Assembly (NCBI RefSeq): GCF_002980525.1
Contig: NZ_PVBQ01000001.1
Coordinates: 62,001 to 126,000 of the forward strand
DNA length: 64,000 nt
Reading direction: 5' to 3'
DNA from: Sphingobacterium haloxyli
Lineage (GTDB): Bacteria > Bacteroidota > Bacteroidia > Sphingobacteriales > Sphingobacteriaceae
In this document: piece by piece, positions 1 through 8,513 of the stretch
How positions within the stretch are numbered: position 1 is the stretch's first letter
How the letters are laid out: each line of letters opens with the position of its first letter
The notes under the pieces: generated by a model
What the model was told of the DNA's origin: nothing
What the model saw: only the letters and a program-made list of their open reading frames with translations
Database searches by the model: none
Position numbers and translations under genes: made by a program

Positions 1-884
1 AACATGGTAATATAGTTCTCAAAGTTCATCACCTTACGAAGAATCAGCAAGAGTGTCTGAACCATCGCAAAGCCAGAGAAAATCGCTCCCGCGACAAAAT
101 ACGGCGGGAAAATAGTGGTATGCCATCCCGGAATCACGGAAGTAGCGAAGTCCATCGATACAATTGTGTGTACGGAAAGCACGAGTGGTGTAGAAATACC
201 TGCCAAAATCAAAGAAACGATTTCAAAGCGCTGCCAAGTCTTAACCGAACCATTCCATCCGAATGATAGGACTTTATAAACTTTTTGTTTAAGACCTGTA
301 GCACGGTCACGTACAGACGCAATATCGGGCAAAAGACCACAATACCAGAACACTAGCGACACCGTGAAATAAGTAGAGATCGCAAACGCATCCCATACCA
401 ATGGCGAGTTAAAGTTTACCCACAGAGATCCAAACTGGTTTGGCAATGGGAAGATCCAGTATGCCAACCAGGGCCGTCCCATGTGTGCGACAACATAAGT
501 AGCCGCACAAATAACGGCGAAAATGGTCATCGCCTCCGCGGAGCGGTTAATGGAGTTACGCCAGTTCTGACGGAAAAGTAACAATACGGCTGAAATCAAC
601 GTTCCGGCGTGACCGATACCTACCCACCATACGAAGTCGGTGATATCCCATGCCCAACCTACCGTTTTATTCAGACCCCAAGCGCCGATACCCGTCCAAA
701 AGGTGTAGCCGACACTCACTACCCACAACATTGCCCCTAGAGCGGCTACAATAAAACCGATCCACCAAGCTTTGTTAGGTTTATTTTCAACCGGAAGCAA
801 GATATCATCTGTCACTTTAGCATAAGTGATATTCTTGCCGGTTACTAATGGTTCTCTTAATATTGATTCGTTATGCGATGACAT
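1..884 (-). CDS. actC: ActC, membrane subunit of alternative complex III (partial, 3' end beyond window)
   Basis: Polytopic NrfD/PsrC-family membrane subunit that anchors the iron-sulfur subunit and takes part in quinol oxidation in alternative complex III. The reading frame starts at the ATG at 884 (MSSHNESILREPLVTG) and stays open to the left edge, about 294 codons, so the C-terminal part is missing. Several hydrophobic segments are visible, for example the stretch beginning WWIGFIVAALGAMLWVVSVG, and later FVWWVGIGHAGTLISAVLLL with the GxGHxGT motif seen in this family. It lies 28 bp downstream of actB on the same strand, in the usual act order A-B-C. Family and order agree, so the assignment is strong. 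Confidence 0.93.
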   Translation of the reverse strand, partial: MSSHNESILREPLVTGKNITYAKVTDDILLPVENKPNKAWWIGFIVAALGAMLWVVSVGYTFWTGIGAWGLNKTVGWAWDITDFVWWVGIGHAGTLISAVLLLFRQNWRNSINRSAEAMTIFAVICAATYVVAHMGRPWLAYWIFPLPNQFGSLWVNFNSPLVWDAFAISTYFTVSLVFWYCGLLPDIASVRDRATGLKQKVYKVLSFGWNGSVKTWQRFEIVSLILAGISTPLVLSVHTIVSMDFATSVIPGWHTTIFPPYFVAGAIFSGFAMVQTLLLILRKVMNFENYITM

Positions 885-912
885 AGTTGTTTTATTTCAG
901 ATTAGAATAAAA

Positions 913-3900
913 TTACGCTTCAAATGTGTTTCTAACTTTCGTCATATAACCAATGTTAGGCTGAACGTTGATTTCTTCCAACACATAGTATACACGTTCG
1001 TTACGTAAAGCTTTTGAAACCTCTGATTCCGGATCATTAACATCACCAAAGATGATAGCATTTGCCGAACAAGCCTCTTGACAAGCCATTTTTACATCGC
1101 CGTCTCTTAACTTGCGATTCTCCATCTTCGCTTGTAACTTACCGCCCTGAATACGTTGGATACACATCGAACATTTCTCCATAACCCCACGCGAGCGTGT
1201 AGTCACATCCGGATTCAGCACCAACTGCGTAAATTCGTTGTTCAAATAGTTATCAAAACGAGAATCATTCCAGTAGTTGAACCAGTTGAAGCGACGTACT
1301 TTATACGGACAGTTGTTTGCACAATAACGTGTACCGAAACAGCGGTTGTACGCCATGTGGTTAAGTCCTTCCGACGAGTGTACGGTAGCTAGTACCGGGC
1401 ATACCGTTTCACAAGGGGCATGGTCACAGTGCTGACACAACATAGGCTGGTGAACAACAGTCACATCTTCATAATCGTAGTCCGATGCCTGGGCAATTTC
1501 CTTTTCCTTCGTCAATCTGCCTCCTTCCGTCTCCAACGTGTAGTAACGGTCAATACGCAACCAGTGCATCTCACGACGGCGACGAACCTCATCCCTACCT
1601 ACAACAGGAACGTTATTTTCTACACTACAGGCCACGATACAAGAACCACATCCCGTACACGCGTTCAAGTCGATTGCCATCACCCATTTGTGGCCTGGAG
1701 ATTCAAATTTATTCCATAAGTCATACGTCTTATGAGAATCTGCAAAACGTCCTGATTCAGAGTTCGGGTCTTTCAAATATTTCGCAAACGTCGTTTCACG
1801 AATAATGTTCCTACCTTCGATAGTATGGTGCGTTTGTGTTTGTGCTAACTCGTAGGTACCACTAGCTTTTGTAACATTCGCCTTTGCTTCAAACTGAACG
1901 CTGCCATTAACTAGACGGGCAAATGGATAAGCATTCTGTCCTACATTATTACCTGCTTTACCCACTTTCGTGCGACCATAACCAACAGCAACGGAAACCG
2001 TGCCTAAAGCTTGACCTGGCTGTAACACCACGGGTAATTCTACAGAATAGCCGTTAGCCTCCACCGTCACTTTACCGTTTTCTCCTAAACCGAGTTTCTC
2101 TGCATCACGCGGGTTCAATGCCGCATAGTTATCCCAAGTCACCTTAGATACAGGATCAGGTAACTCTTGCAAAAACGCGTTGTTCGCGTAACGGCCATCG
2201 CGCATTACTGTCGATTCGTATAATTTCAATTCGAAATCTCCGACGATAGTTTTTGAAGTTGTACCGATAGCATTTGCTACCGCGTTCACGTCAACATTCG
2301 CTGTATAGGAAGACCCTACCGACGAACCTTTGTAGATAAAACCTACTTGCAAGACCTCATTCCACGACTTGCCCGTACCAGCAAGAATATTATCCTCCCA
2401 ATTCTTTCTTACGAAATCGTAAATATTTGTATTGTCACCCGCCCATACTAATAAACTCTGCTCCGCCTGACGCGTATTGAAAACAGGGTTGATAGTAGGC
2501 TGAACAATCGTAAAATAACCTTCTTTTGCAGATGCATCTCCCCACGACTCTAAAAAGCTAGAGGTCGGAGCAATTGCTTTCAATGTAGATGCAGTCTCAT
2601 CAGCCCGATCAGCAAAAGAAAGGGTGAAATCAATCTTTGAAAGTGCATTGGTTACATCATTCGCTTTAACGTAATCATAAACCGGATTACTGTTTAAGAA
2701 GAACGCTGCACCTACCTGCCCCGCAGCAGCTGTTGATAAGAATTGCTGGAATGCAGCATCAGAACCTTGGAATTGTTTAGAATAGTTATCTAGGTCGATA
2801 ATCGCTCCGTAAGCACCCAACGCACTGTTAATTGCGTTAGCTAAAAGTTGGATATTGACATCGTTAGAGCCTGCGACAACCACAGCATTACCTCTATTAT
2901 TAGTCAGCTCTTTCGCGGCTAAAGTAATCGCTGTTTGTGCCTTTTTGTTAGAAACACCTCCAGCCAACGACTGTCCGGTAATCGCATTGTACAAAGAAAC
3001 TAACACAGCGCCCTCTTCAGAAGGTTTTATAGCAATACGCACATCCGCGTTAGAACCGGTCATACTCAAACCTGACTCAAACTGAATATGACGCGACATC
3101 TTACCATTCTTTAACGATTTATAATCTCGGTTTCGAATATAATCTTGCGTATGCTCTTCACCTGCCAACCAAGAACCTAAAAAGTCTGCAGCGACCGAAA
3201 CCACTACATTTGCGTTCGCAAAGTGATAAGACGGTATAACCGCATTTCCAAAACTTGCTCTGTTAGCCTCTATGATACCACTATATGATACAGCATCAAC
3301 CTGTACGTGTACAGCTGTCGGATATTTGGCTGTAAATGTAGCTATAGCAGCCAAAGCGGTTGGGCTATTCACCGTATTAGATACTATCGCAATTTGCTTT
3401 CCTGCTGCCGCAGCCTTATCTAAAGCGTCTATTACTGTTTTATCTAAAGTAGACCAATCTACGTCCTTACCTTCTAACTGCGGGTTTTGCAATTTAGACA
3501 TATCGTACAGATCCAAAACTACAGCTGAAGTAATTGCGTCCGTACCTTGGTTGAGACCGATTGAATTAGGGTTTGCAGTAAGAGAGATTGGACGCCCTTC
3601 ACGGGTTCTCACCAATACACTCTGACCATTAAAAGAAGAAGCGTAAAAGTTCGGGATACCCGGCGTCACCTCCTCTGGTTTAATTACATATGGAACTGCT
3701 TTATGCACAGGCGTACGATTACATGCCGCCAATGTTACAGCCCCTAAACCGAATCCCAAAGCTTTCAAAAAGTCACGACGGGGTGTCCTCGTGCTTAAAC
3801 CTGCTTCATTTAATACATCTTCTACAGGAATAGGCTCAGCAAACTCCCCCTTATTGTTCTCTACGAACGCAGGCGTTTGTTGCAATTCTTCCAAACCTTT

Positions 3901-3924
3901 CCAATATTTTTTATTGCTATCCAT
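913..3924 (-). CDS. actB: ActB, molybdopterin-like / iron-sulfur subunit of alternative complex III
   Basis: Large peripheral subunit (1003 aa) of the quinol:cytochrome c (or quinol:oxidase) oxidoreductase alternative complex III. The N-terminal two thirds resemble a molybdopterin oxidoreductase; in characterised ActB proteins this part binds no molybdenum (known of the family). The C-terminal third is a ferredoxin-type electron wire with four cysteine clusters: C756/C759/C762/C766, then CQHCDHAPCETVCP, then CFGTRYCANNCPYKVRRF and CSMCIQRIQGGK with CQEAC. A twin-arginine-like signal TPRRDFLKALGFG lies at residues 47-59 and is followed by a lipobox-like LAAC (C68), so it is probably Tat-exported. 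It sits between actA and actC, 42 bp after actA. Confidence 0.96.
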   Translation of the reverse strand: MDSNKKYWKGLEELQQTPAFVENNKGEFAEPIPVEDVLNEAGLSTRTPRRDFLKALGFGLGAVTLAACNRTPVHKAVPYVIKPEEVTPGIPNFYASSFNGQSVLVRTREGRPISLTANPNSIGLNQGTDAITSAVVLDLYDMSKLQNPQLEGKDVDWSTLDKTVIDALDKAAAAGKQIAIVSNTVNSPTALAAIATFTAKYPTAVHVQVDAVSYSGIIEANRASFGNAVIPSYHFANANVVVSVAADFLGSWLAGEEHTQDYIRNRDYKSLKNGKMSRHIQFESGLSMTGSNADVRIAIKPSEEGAVLVSLYNAITGQSLAGGVSNKKAQTAITLAAKELTNNRGNAVVVAGSNDVNIQLLANAINSALGAYGAIIDLDNYSKQFQGSDAAFQQFLSTAAAGQVGAAFFLNSNPVYDYVKANDVTNALSKIDFTLSFADRADETASTLKAIAPTSSFLESWGDASAKEGYFTIVQPTINPVFNTRQAEQSLLVWAGDNTNIYDFVRKNWEDNILAGTGKSWNEVLQVGFIYKGSSVGSSYTANVDVNAVANAIGTTSKTIVGDFELKLYESTVMRDGRYANNAFLQELPDPVSKVTWDNYAALNPRDAEKLGLGENGKVTVEANGYSVELPVVLQPGQALGTVSVAVGYGRTKVGKAGNNVGQNAYPFARLVNGSVQFEAKANVTKASGTYELAQTQTHHTIEGRNIIRETTFAKYLKDPNSESGRFADSHKTYDLWNKFESPGHKWVMAIDLNACTGCGSCIVACSVENNVPVVGRDEVRRRREMHWLRIDRYYTLETEGGRLTKEKEIAQASDYDYEDVTVVHQPMLCQHCDHAPCETVCPVLATVHSSEGLNHMAYNRCFGTRYCANNCPYKVRRFNWFNYWNDSRFDNYLNNEFTQLVLNPDVTTRSRGVMEKCSMCIQRIQGGKLQAKMENRKLRDGDVKMACQEACSANAIIFGDVNDPESEVSKALRNERVYYVLEEINVQPNIGYMTKVRNTFEA

Positions 3925-3966
3925 TTAAGCTGTATATAAGATTGCGTATTTCTAAATTAATTATTA

Positions 3967-5250
3967 TTAATAATGACACTTACCACACTCTAAACCACCG
4001 ATCATAGCGGCGGTCATTTTCTCACCTTTCTTCAATTTCTCATGTGCTTCGATCAACTGATCATAGTAAGCATTATCAGCATTCACTTCTGTTGTTTTGT
4101 GACAGTCCACACACCATTTCATGGTTAAAGGAGAGTACTGATAAACCTCCTCCATTGTTTCTATTGGTCCGTGACATGTCTGACACTCTACACCAGCCAC
4201 AGACACGTGCTGTGAGTGATTAAAGTAAGCAAAATCAGGTAGGTTATGAATCCTCACCCACTCAATAGGCTTCGGATTATCCCCATACTCTCTTGTAGCT
4301 GGATCATAATCCAACGCTCTGTATATTTTCGCAATTTCGGGCGAAGTTTCGCCGTCATAATGATCCGCAGCAGTAACTGTGTTATGACAGTTCATACATA
4401 CATTAGCTGAAGGAATAGATGCATTTTTCGATTTAAATGCGCCCCCGTGACAATACTGACACTCGATCTGATTAACTCCCGCATGAATCTGATGAGAGAA
4501 CTTAATAGGCTGCACAGGCTGGTATCCTTCGTGAACACCGACGTTCCACATGGTATTCCATCCCAACACCCCTAAAAATGCCACCAACATCAACACCGAA
4601 AAGCCGACTAGTTTCTTATTGCGTATAAAAGCTCTAGCAAATTTACCGAAACGATCCTCTTCATATGCTTCGTTTTCAGCTTGCGCTGCTTCGATTGCAG
4701 CCTGGTTGCTAGCAATTACTTTCTCTAACGTACGGATTACGCGATTTAGGACAACGATTACAACAATTACCAAAACCACGATCGCAATTAGACCAAGAAT
4801 CATCAGTGTATTCGCATCACTTGATTGCGTCGAACCAGCGCCACCACTAGCGGCATCACCGCCGCCCTCTGCAGCTTTCGCCTCTTCGGCGTCCACATAA
4901 GCAATGATACTCTTAATTTGGTCATCAGATAAGTCGGTAAAAGATGTCATTACCAACCTATTCCAATCTTCGAAAAGCTGTACAGCTGTTTCATCACCGG
5001 AAGCGATCAACGCCTGCGAATTCTTAATCCAAGAAAGTAACCACTCTTCGGAATGTCTCTCCGACATCCCCGCCAACGCTGGACCAACCATGTTCCTCGA
5101 CACACTGTGACAAGTTGTACATTTCGATTTGAAAAGGGTCTCGCCCTCTTTAACATCCTGCGCATGCGCCATTGTAACGGCAAACAACAACATCATTCCA
5201 ACTGACACTGTCTTTGCAAGTCTTCCCAAAACGGATGAGATATTTCTCAT
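3967..5250 (-). CDS. actA: ActA with fused N-terminal monoheme cytochrome c (six heme sites)
   Basis: Multiheme cytochrome subunit of alternative complex III. With the ATG at 5250 it is 427 aa; a GTG nine bases upstream is less likely. Signal peptide 1-30 (ends AHAQ). Residues about 31-130 form a monoheme cytochrome c domain with CTTCH at 44-48 and a likely axial Met (LVMTSF). A Gly/Ser/Ala linker and one very hydrophobic helix (around MILGLIAIVVLVIVVIVVL) follow, then a charged coiled-coil-like stretch, a second membrane helix and a C-terminal domain with five more CxxCH sites: CQYCH, CMNCH, CQTCH, CVDCH and the terminal CGKCH. The pentaheme part is classical ActA. The monoheme part corresponds to the separate ActE of some species, so this looks like a natural fusion. 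First gene of the operon. Confidence 0.93.
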   Translation of the reverse strand: MRNISSVLGRLAKTVSVGMMLLFAVTMAHAQDVKEGETLFKSKCTTCHSVSRNMVGPALAGMSERHSEEWLLSWIKNSQALIASGDETAVQLFEDWNRLVMTSFTDLSDDQIKSIIAYVDAEEAKAAEGGGDAASGGAGSTQSSDANTLMILGLIAIVVLVIVVIVVLNRVIRTLEKVIASNQAAIEAAQAENEAYEEDRFGKFARAFIRNKKLVGFSVLMLVAFLGVLGWNTMWNVGVHEGYQPVQPIKFSHQIHAGVNQIECQYCHGGAFKSKNASIPSANVCMNCHNTVTAADHYDGETSPEIAKIYRALDYDPATREYGDNPKPIEWVRIHNLPDFAYFNHSQHVSVAGVECQTCHGPIETMEEVYQYSPLTMKWCVDCHKTTEVNADNAYYDQLIEAHEKLKKGEKMTAAMIGGLECGKCHY

Positions 5251-5333
5251 ATTTAGCACTTTATACTATTTATTTATGATATAAAACTTTTTAAAATACT
5301 CGTCTAAGTGGTTTAAACCCTCCAAACAATGCA

Positions 5334-5341
5334 CAAAAGTA
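5334..5341 (-). promoter_or_regulatory. predicted promoter -7 box of the act operon
   Basis: Read on the minus strand the bases are TACTTTTG, an exact match to the Bacteroidota -7 consensus TAnnTTTG. It lies 83 bp upstream of the actA ATG, so the leader would be about 75 nt. The rest of 5251-5544 (294 bp between actA and msrB) is AT-rich and shows no gene; no clear -33 TTG was pinned down. Confidence 0.5.
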
Positions 5342-5544
5342 TAACTATTTAAGCAATCAGTGACAATTTAATGACGCAAATTAACAATTTAAAACCATTC
5401 TAAATAATTCGGTAAAACAGCGTAAAAAAGGGGCTTATTAGCATTTAACGCGTCTTTCAATTTTACCATTAGGGATGCTAAAAAAGTGAAATTCTTGACA
5501 TATACCCAACAAAGTTCTAAAGAAAGTTGACGAACTTAGTATCC

Positions 5545-6030
5545 ATGTTTGATTATCGAATATGTTTATTGTTATTACTGGTTGCAGCGTACGCTTGCAG
5601 TCGCGCATCTGTAACACAAACAAACAAAAAGCAAACATCAACTTTTATAACCATGAATGAGAGCACAAAATACAACAAACTCACACCAGAAGAAGAATAT
5701 GTAATCGTACACAAAGGTACTGAAAGACCCTTTACAGGCGATCTACTTGAAAATAAAGAAGAAGGAACATATGTGTGCAAGCGGTGTGAAGCGCCTTTAT
5801 ATCATTCAAGCGACAAATTTGAATCGCATTGCGGCTGGCCTAGCTTTGATGATGAGATTGACGGCGCGGTAAAACGTGTACGCGATGCAGATGGGCGACG
5901 CGTGGAAATTCTCTGCGCAAAATGTGATGCGCATCTTGGCCATGTATTCGAAGGAGAAAGGTTCACCCCTAAAAACACGAGACATTGTGTAAATTCGTTA
6001 TCCATGAAGTTCGTTCCTGTTAAAAAATAA
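5545..6030 (+). CDS. msrB: MsrB, peptide-methionine (R)-S-oxide reductase, predicted lipoprotein
   Basis: Repairs methionine-R-sulfoxide in proteins. From the ATG at 5545 it is 161 aa; a TTG at 5527 would only add residues before the signal. Hydrophobic signal at about 5-17 with a possible lipobox AYAC (C18), so the enzyme is predicted to be exported and lipid-anchored, unlike the usual cytosolic MsrB. The MsrB domain has the two CxxC zinc motifs (CKRC and CAKC), HCGWPSF and the catalytic RHCVNS near the end. An internal ATG at 5653 (MNESTKY) would give a plain cytosolic form. The 3' end overlaps the convergent lacI-type gene by 11 bp. Confidence 0.92.
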   Translation: MFDYRICLLLLLVAAYACSRASVTQTNKKQTSTFITMNESTKYNKLTPEEEYVIVHKGTERPFTGDLLENKEEGTYVCKRCEAPLYHSSDKFESHCGWPSFDDEIDGAVKRVRDADGRRVEILCAKCDAHLGHVFEGERFTPKNTRHCVNSLSMKFVPVKK

Positions 6031-7018
6031 GCGATTCGCGAACTTCCAACTTGCACGGAACCACTATTTTAGATATTGCTTCCGGTTTTCCTTTGATTTC
6101 CGCGGCTAAGGTTTCCAGGAGCTTTTTTGCCAATTGCTCCACGTCTTGAACAACTGCCGAAATGGCAGGCCTATAATGGTTGAATAAGACATGATCATCA
6201 AACGTTACTATTCTCGGCATTACTATATCCTTTTCTCTTATCCCGGACAGACCATCAACAGCCAAACAATGGGTCGCAAACAGCACCGCGTCTAATTTAT
6301 TATCAACTAAAAATTCCGCGATCTGTATGGCTGTTTCAGCCGCGGGACTGTCTGCACTAAGTTTTCTAATAAAAGATTGCATCCGAAACTCATCCATAGC
6401 TTCCATATAACCATCTAACCGCCCTCTTATATGGGTATGACTGGAATATAAGGAAACCAGCCCGATGCGCTTATTACCTTGCTCCAATAGATATTTAGTA
6501 GCGTTGTAAGCCCCCGTCCGATTGTCAGAAACTACATAACTAGTTTCAACTGTGGGTAGATACCGATCGAACATTACCATCGGGATACGTTGCTTCATTT
6601 TTTCGGCAGTCTTTTCGAAATTCTCCGGCGGAACCACAATCAACCCTTCAATTTCTTTTTCTATACACAGTTGGATATACTGATTGGCTCTATTCACATC
6701 ATTCCTGGTATCGCAATAAAGAACTTGATACCCCAATTCGGCCGCCAATGTTTCGATATGTCTGCCGACTTCCGAAAAAAACGGGTCTGCAATATTTTCA
6801 GACAAGAATGCAAGCACTTTCGCTTTCCCTCCCGCTTTCCTTATCGATCGGCTTGGTTTATACCCGACTTGTTTCACATAGTCTAGGACACGTCTGTTTA
6901 CCGCCTCGCTGATTCTTCTCTCCTTGGCCTTACCATTCAGGATAAAAGACACCGTGGTAATAGAAACACCCACGGCCTTCGCCACATCGCTAATCGAAAT
7001 CCGTTTTTCACCTGCCAT
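6020..7018 (-). CDS. LacI-family transcriptional regulator
   Basis: 332-aa LacI/GalR-type DNA-binding regulator. The HTH is at about residues 5-30 ([20 protein letters not shown]) with the hinge-helix region after it ([20 protein letters not shown]), followed by a periplasmic-binding-protein-like sugar-sensing domain ([16 protein letters not shown] is typical). The ATG at 7018 was chosen because the HTH starts five residues later; an upstream ATG would add 36 residues with no family match. The effector cannot be read from sequence. There is no sugar gene beside it: msrB is convergent and the DUF493 gene is divergent across 75 bp. Confidence 0.9.
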   Translation of the reverse strand: MAGEKRISISDVAKAVGVSITTVSFILNGKAKERRISEAVNRRVLDYVKQVGYKPSRSIRKAGGKAKVLAFLSENIADPFFSEVGRHIETLAAELGYQVLYCDTRNDVNRANQYIQLCIEKEIEGLIVVPPENFEKTAEKMKQRIPMVMFDRYLPTVETSYVVSDNRTGAYNATKYLLEQGNKRIGLVSLYSSHTHIRGRLDGYMEAMDEFRMQSFIRKLSADSPAAETAIQIAEFLVDNKLDAVLFATHCLAVDGLSGIREKDIVMPRIVTFDDHVLFNHYRPAISAVVQDVEQLAKKLLETLAAEIKGKPEAISKIVVPCKLEVRESLIF

Positions 7019-7093
7019 AATGGATTCCAATCTACTAATTTTTTTTATACTGCGTGGTACACTTATTGATAAAGTATGGTAAAAAATATAATA

Positions 7094-7426
7094 ATGAGCG
7101 AATTTAACAATGATATCCATATCCAAGACCTTCCGGACGACGAAGGCAACAATGCAGCAGACTTCTACGATAATTTTCGCGCAAAGCTAAATTCCGTTGA
7201 ACAGTTTCCGTCGATATATACTTTCAAATTTATAATAAAGGCGAAAAACAACGCGGAAAAAGAAGTAAAACAGCTATTTACGCACGATAGCACCAAGTTT
7301 TCGGAAAAGGACTCATCCGGCGGAAAATATAAGTCCATCACGGTAGAAACGTTCGTAAACAATGCCGACGATGTAATTGATTACTATAAGAAGGTTTCAA
7401 AGATAGAATCGGTCATTATGCTCTAA
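7094..7426 (+). CDS. DUF493 (YbeD-like) small protein
   Basis: 110 aa from the ATG at 7094; an ATG at 7076 is possible but less likely. The C-terminal 75 residues match the DUF493/YbeD pattern: YTFKFIIKA, then KFSEKDSSGGKYKSITVE and a terminal KKVSKIESVIML. YbeD has an ACT-like fold, and family members are thought to be small regulatory proteins of unknown target. Here an acidic N-terminal stretch of about 30 residues precedes the domain. It is divergent from the LacI-type gene and is followed directly by a strong hairpin terminator, so it is probably monocistronic. Confidence 0.8.
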   Translation: MSEFNNDIHIQDLPDDEGNNAADFYDNFRAKLNSVEQFPSIYTFKFIIKAKNNAEKEVKQLFTHDSTKFSEKDSSGGKYKSITVETFVNNADDVIDYYKKVSKIESVIML

Positions 7427-7433
7427 AAATGTA

Positions 7434-7480
7434 TAAGTAGGGGCGGGCTGTCAATTTGACAACCCGCCCGCCCCTACTTA
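7434..7480. terminator. bidirectional hairpin terminator between convergent genes
   Basis: Perfect 15-bp inverted repeat: left arm 7434-7448 (TAAGTAGGGGCGGGC), right arm 7466-7480, with a 17-base loop that itself contains the smaller palindrome TGTCAATTTGACA. It sits between the stop of the DUF493 gene (7426) and the stop of the opposing gene (7488), so it can end transcripts from both sides. There is no long T-tract on either side. Confidence 0.8.
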
Positions 7481-7487
7481 TTGTGAC

Positions 7488-8432
7488 TCAATCATCTATG
7501 ATATAAAAATACACACGATTGGCCATATAGGGGTTATAATAAGAAATATCAATCTGTTCTCCTCTCAAAAACGTGACTAGCTGCTCCAATTCATTTACAG
7601 GGCCTTTATGAAAAACAGGCGCGACATATCTACGGTTTTCATACGCCACAGACAATATTGTACGGACATCCTGCTCTCTAGGCAACTCATAACTAAAACA
7701 TACTATTTTCTCTTCGCCATTTATAAGTATACGTGTACGGAGTCCTCCATGTTGCTTATACCTCAATTTATCATAATTCATGCCGTAAGACGGTATCTGC
7801 AACGCTACATGCTGTACCAAAGGTCGTCCACTCATGATACCGGGCCCCCAGGGCTTTTCACCTCGAATAAATTGTTGAAGCAACTGTCCGGCCTCCGAAG
7901 TGTCCCCGCAAACCAGAGATCCGTTTACTTCGACAATCATATATACGAAACTATCAAGACCTATATTTTTATCCTCAAACTTATCGATTCTTTTCAAAGA
8001 GTCTAAAAATCCTCCCCACCGTTTCATGAAACGTGTCATTCCACCTCGCGGTTCTGCCATCACATGCATGCCATTAATAAGCAAAGCAGCGCCAACGACC
8101 TCCGAGCGGATAAAGATAGCGTTGGTATAGTCGTCAAAACGAATCGTTCCTTTGTATGAAGCCCCTGTTGTTCTAGGCAACGCGTTGACGTTTCTGTCGA
8201 TTCTAGTACGTAAAGCAGAATCCAGAAAGAGTTGTGGGGCTTGGAAAACATACCCCATTTGTGATGAATCGTACGATAGTGAGTAGGGCACATTCAAGTC
8301 CTTGTAGGGTAGTGCTTGCAGTTCGTTTTTCAACAAATCGATATAAGCAGACTCAAAGTCCTGACCCCTAACCAAATATGACGTACGCATGAGCAGCAAT
8401 AAAAGAAACGCTGGTAATAAAAAACTTTTCAT
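7488..8432 (-). CDS. secreted protein of unknown function
   Basis: Not recognised. From the ATG at 8432 (MKSFLLPAFLLLLLM) it is 314 aa with a clear signal peptide ending near VRGQD. An ATG at 8465 would add 11 residues but would overlap the pnp terminator, so it is disfavoured. The mature part has mixed alpha/beta character with GTIRFDDYTNAIFIRSEVVGAALLING in the middle and an energy-transducer-like phrase near the end (VYFYIIDD). No catalytic motif or membrane helix is seen. It lies downstream of pnp but is separated from it by a terminator. It is probably periplasmic or outer-membrane associated. Confidence 0.7.
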   Translation of the reverse strand: MKSFLLPAFLLLLLMRTSYLVRGQDFESAYIDLLKNELQALPYKDLNVPYSLSYDSSQMGYVFQAPQLFLDSALRTRIDRNVNALPRTTGASYKGTIRFDDYTNAIFIRSEVVGAALLINGMHVMAEPRGGMTRFMKRWGGFLDSLKRIDKFEDKNIGLDSFVYMIVEVNGSLVCGDTSEAGQLLQQFIRGEKPWGPGIMSGRPLVQHVALQIPSYGMNYDKLRYKQHGGLRTRILINGEEKIVCFSYELPREQDVRTILSVAYENRRYVAPVFHKGPVNELEQLVTFLRGEQIDISYYNPYMANRVYFYIIDD

Positions 8433-8469
8433 ATCTCCATGATGCAATGAAGTACTATATTTCATAAAA

Positions 8470-8493
8470 AAAGCCTGCTTTTCAACAGGCTTT
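8470..8493 (-). terminator. rho-independent terminator of pnp
   Basis: On the minus strand an 8-bp stem AAAGCCTG / CAGGCTTT with an eight-base loop is followed by a run of T (complement of 8464-8470). It starts 20 bp after the pnp stop codon. Confidence 0.8.
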
Positions 8494-8513
8494 CTATATA
8501 ATCTATTGTAACA

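Noticed and set aside
7019..7126. 36-residue extension of the LacI-type regulator
   Set aside because: The HTH begins five residues after the ATG at 7018, as is normal for the family.
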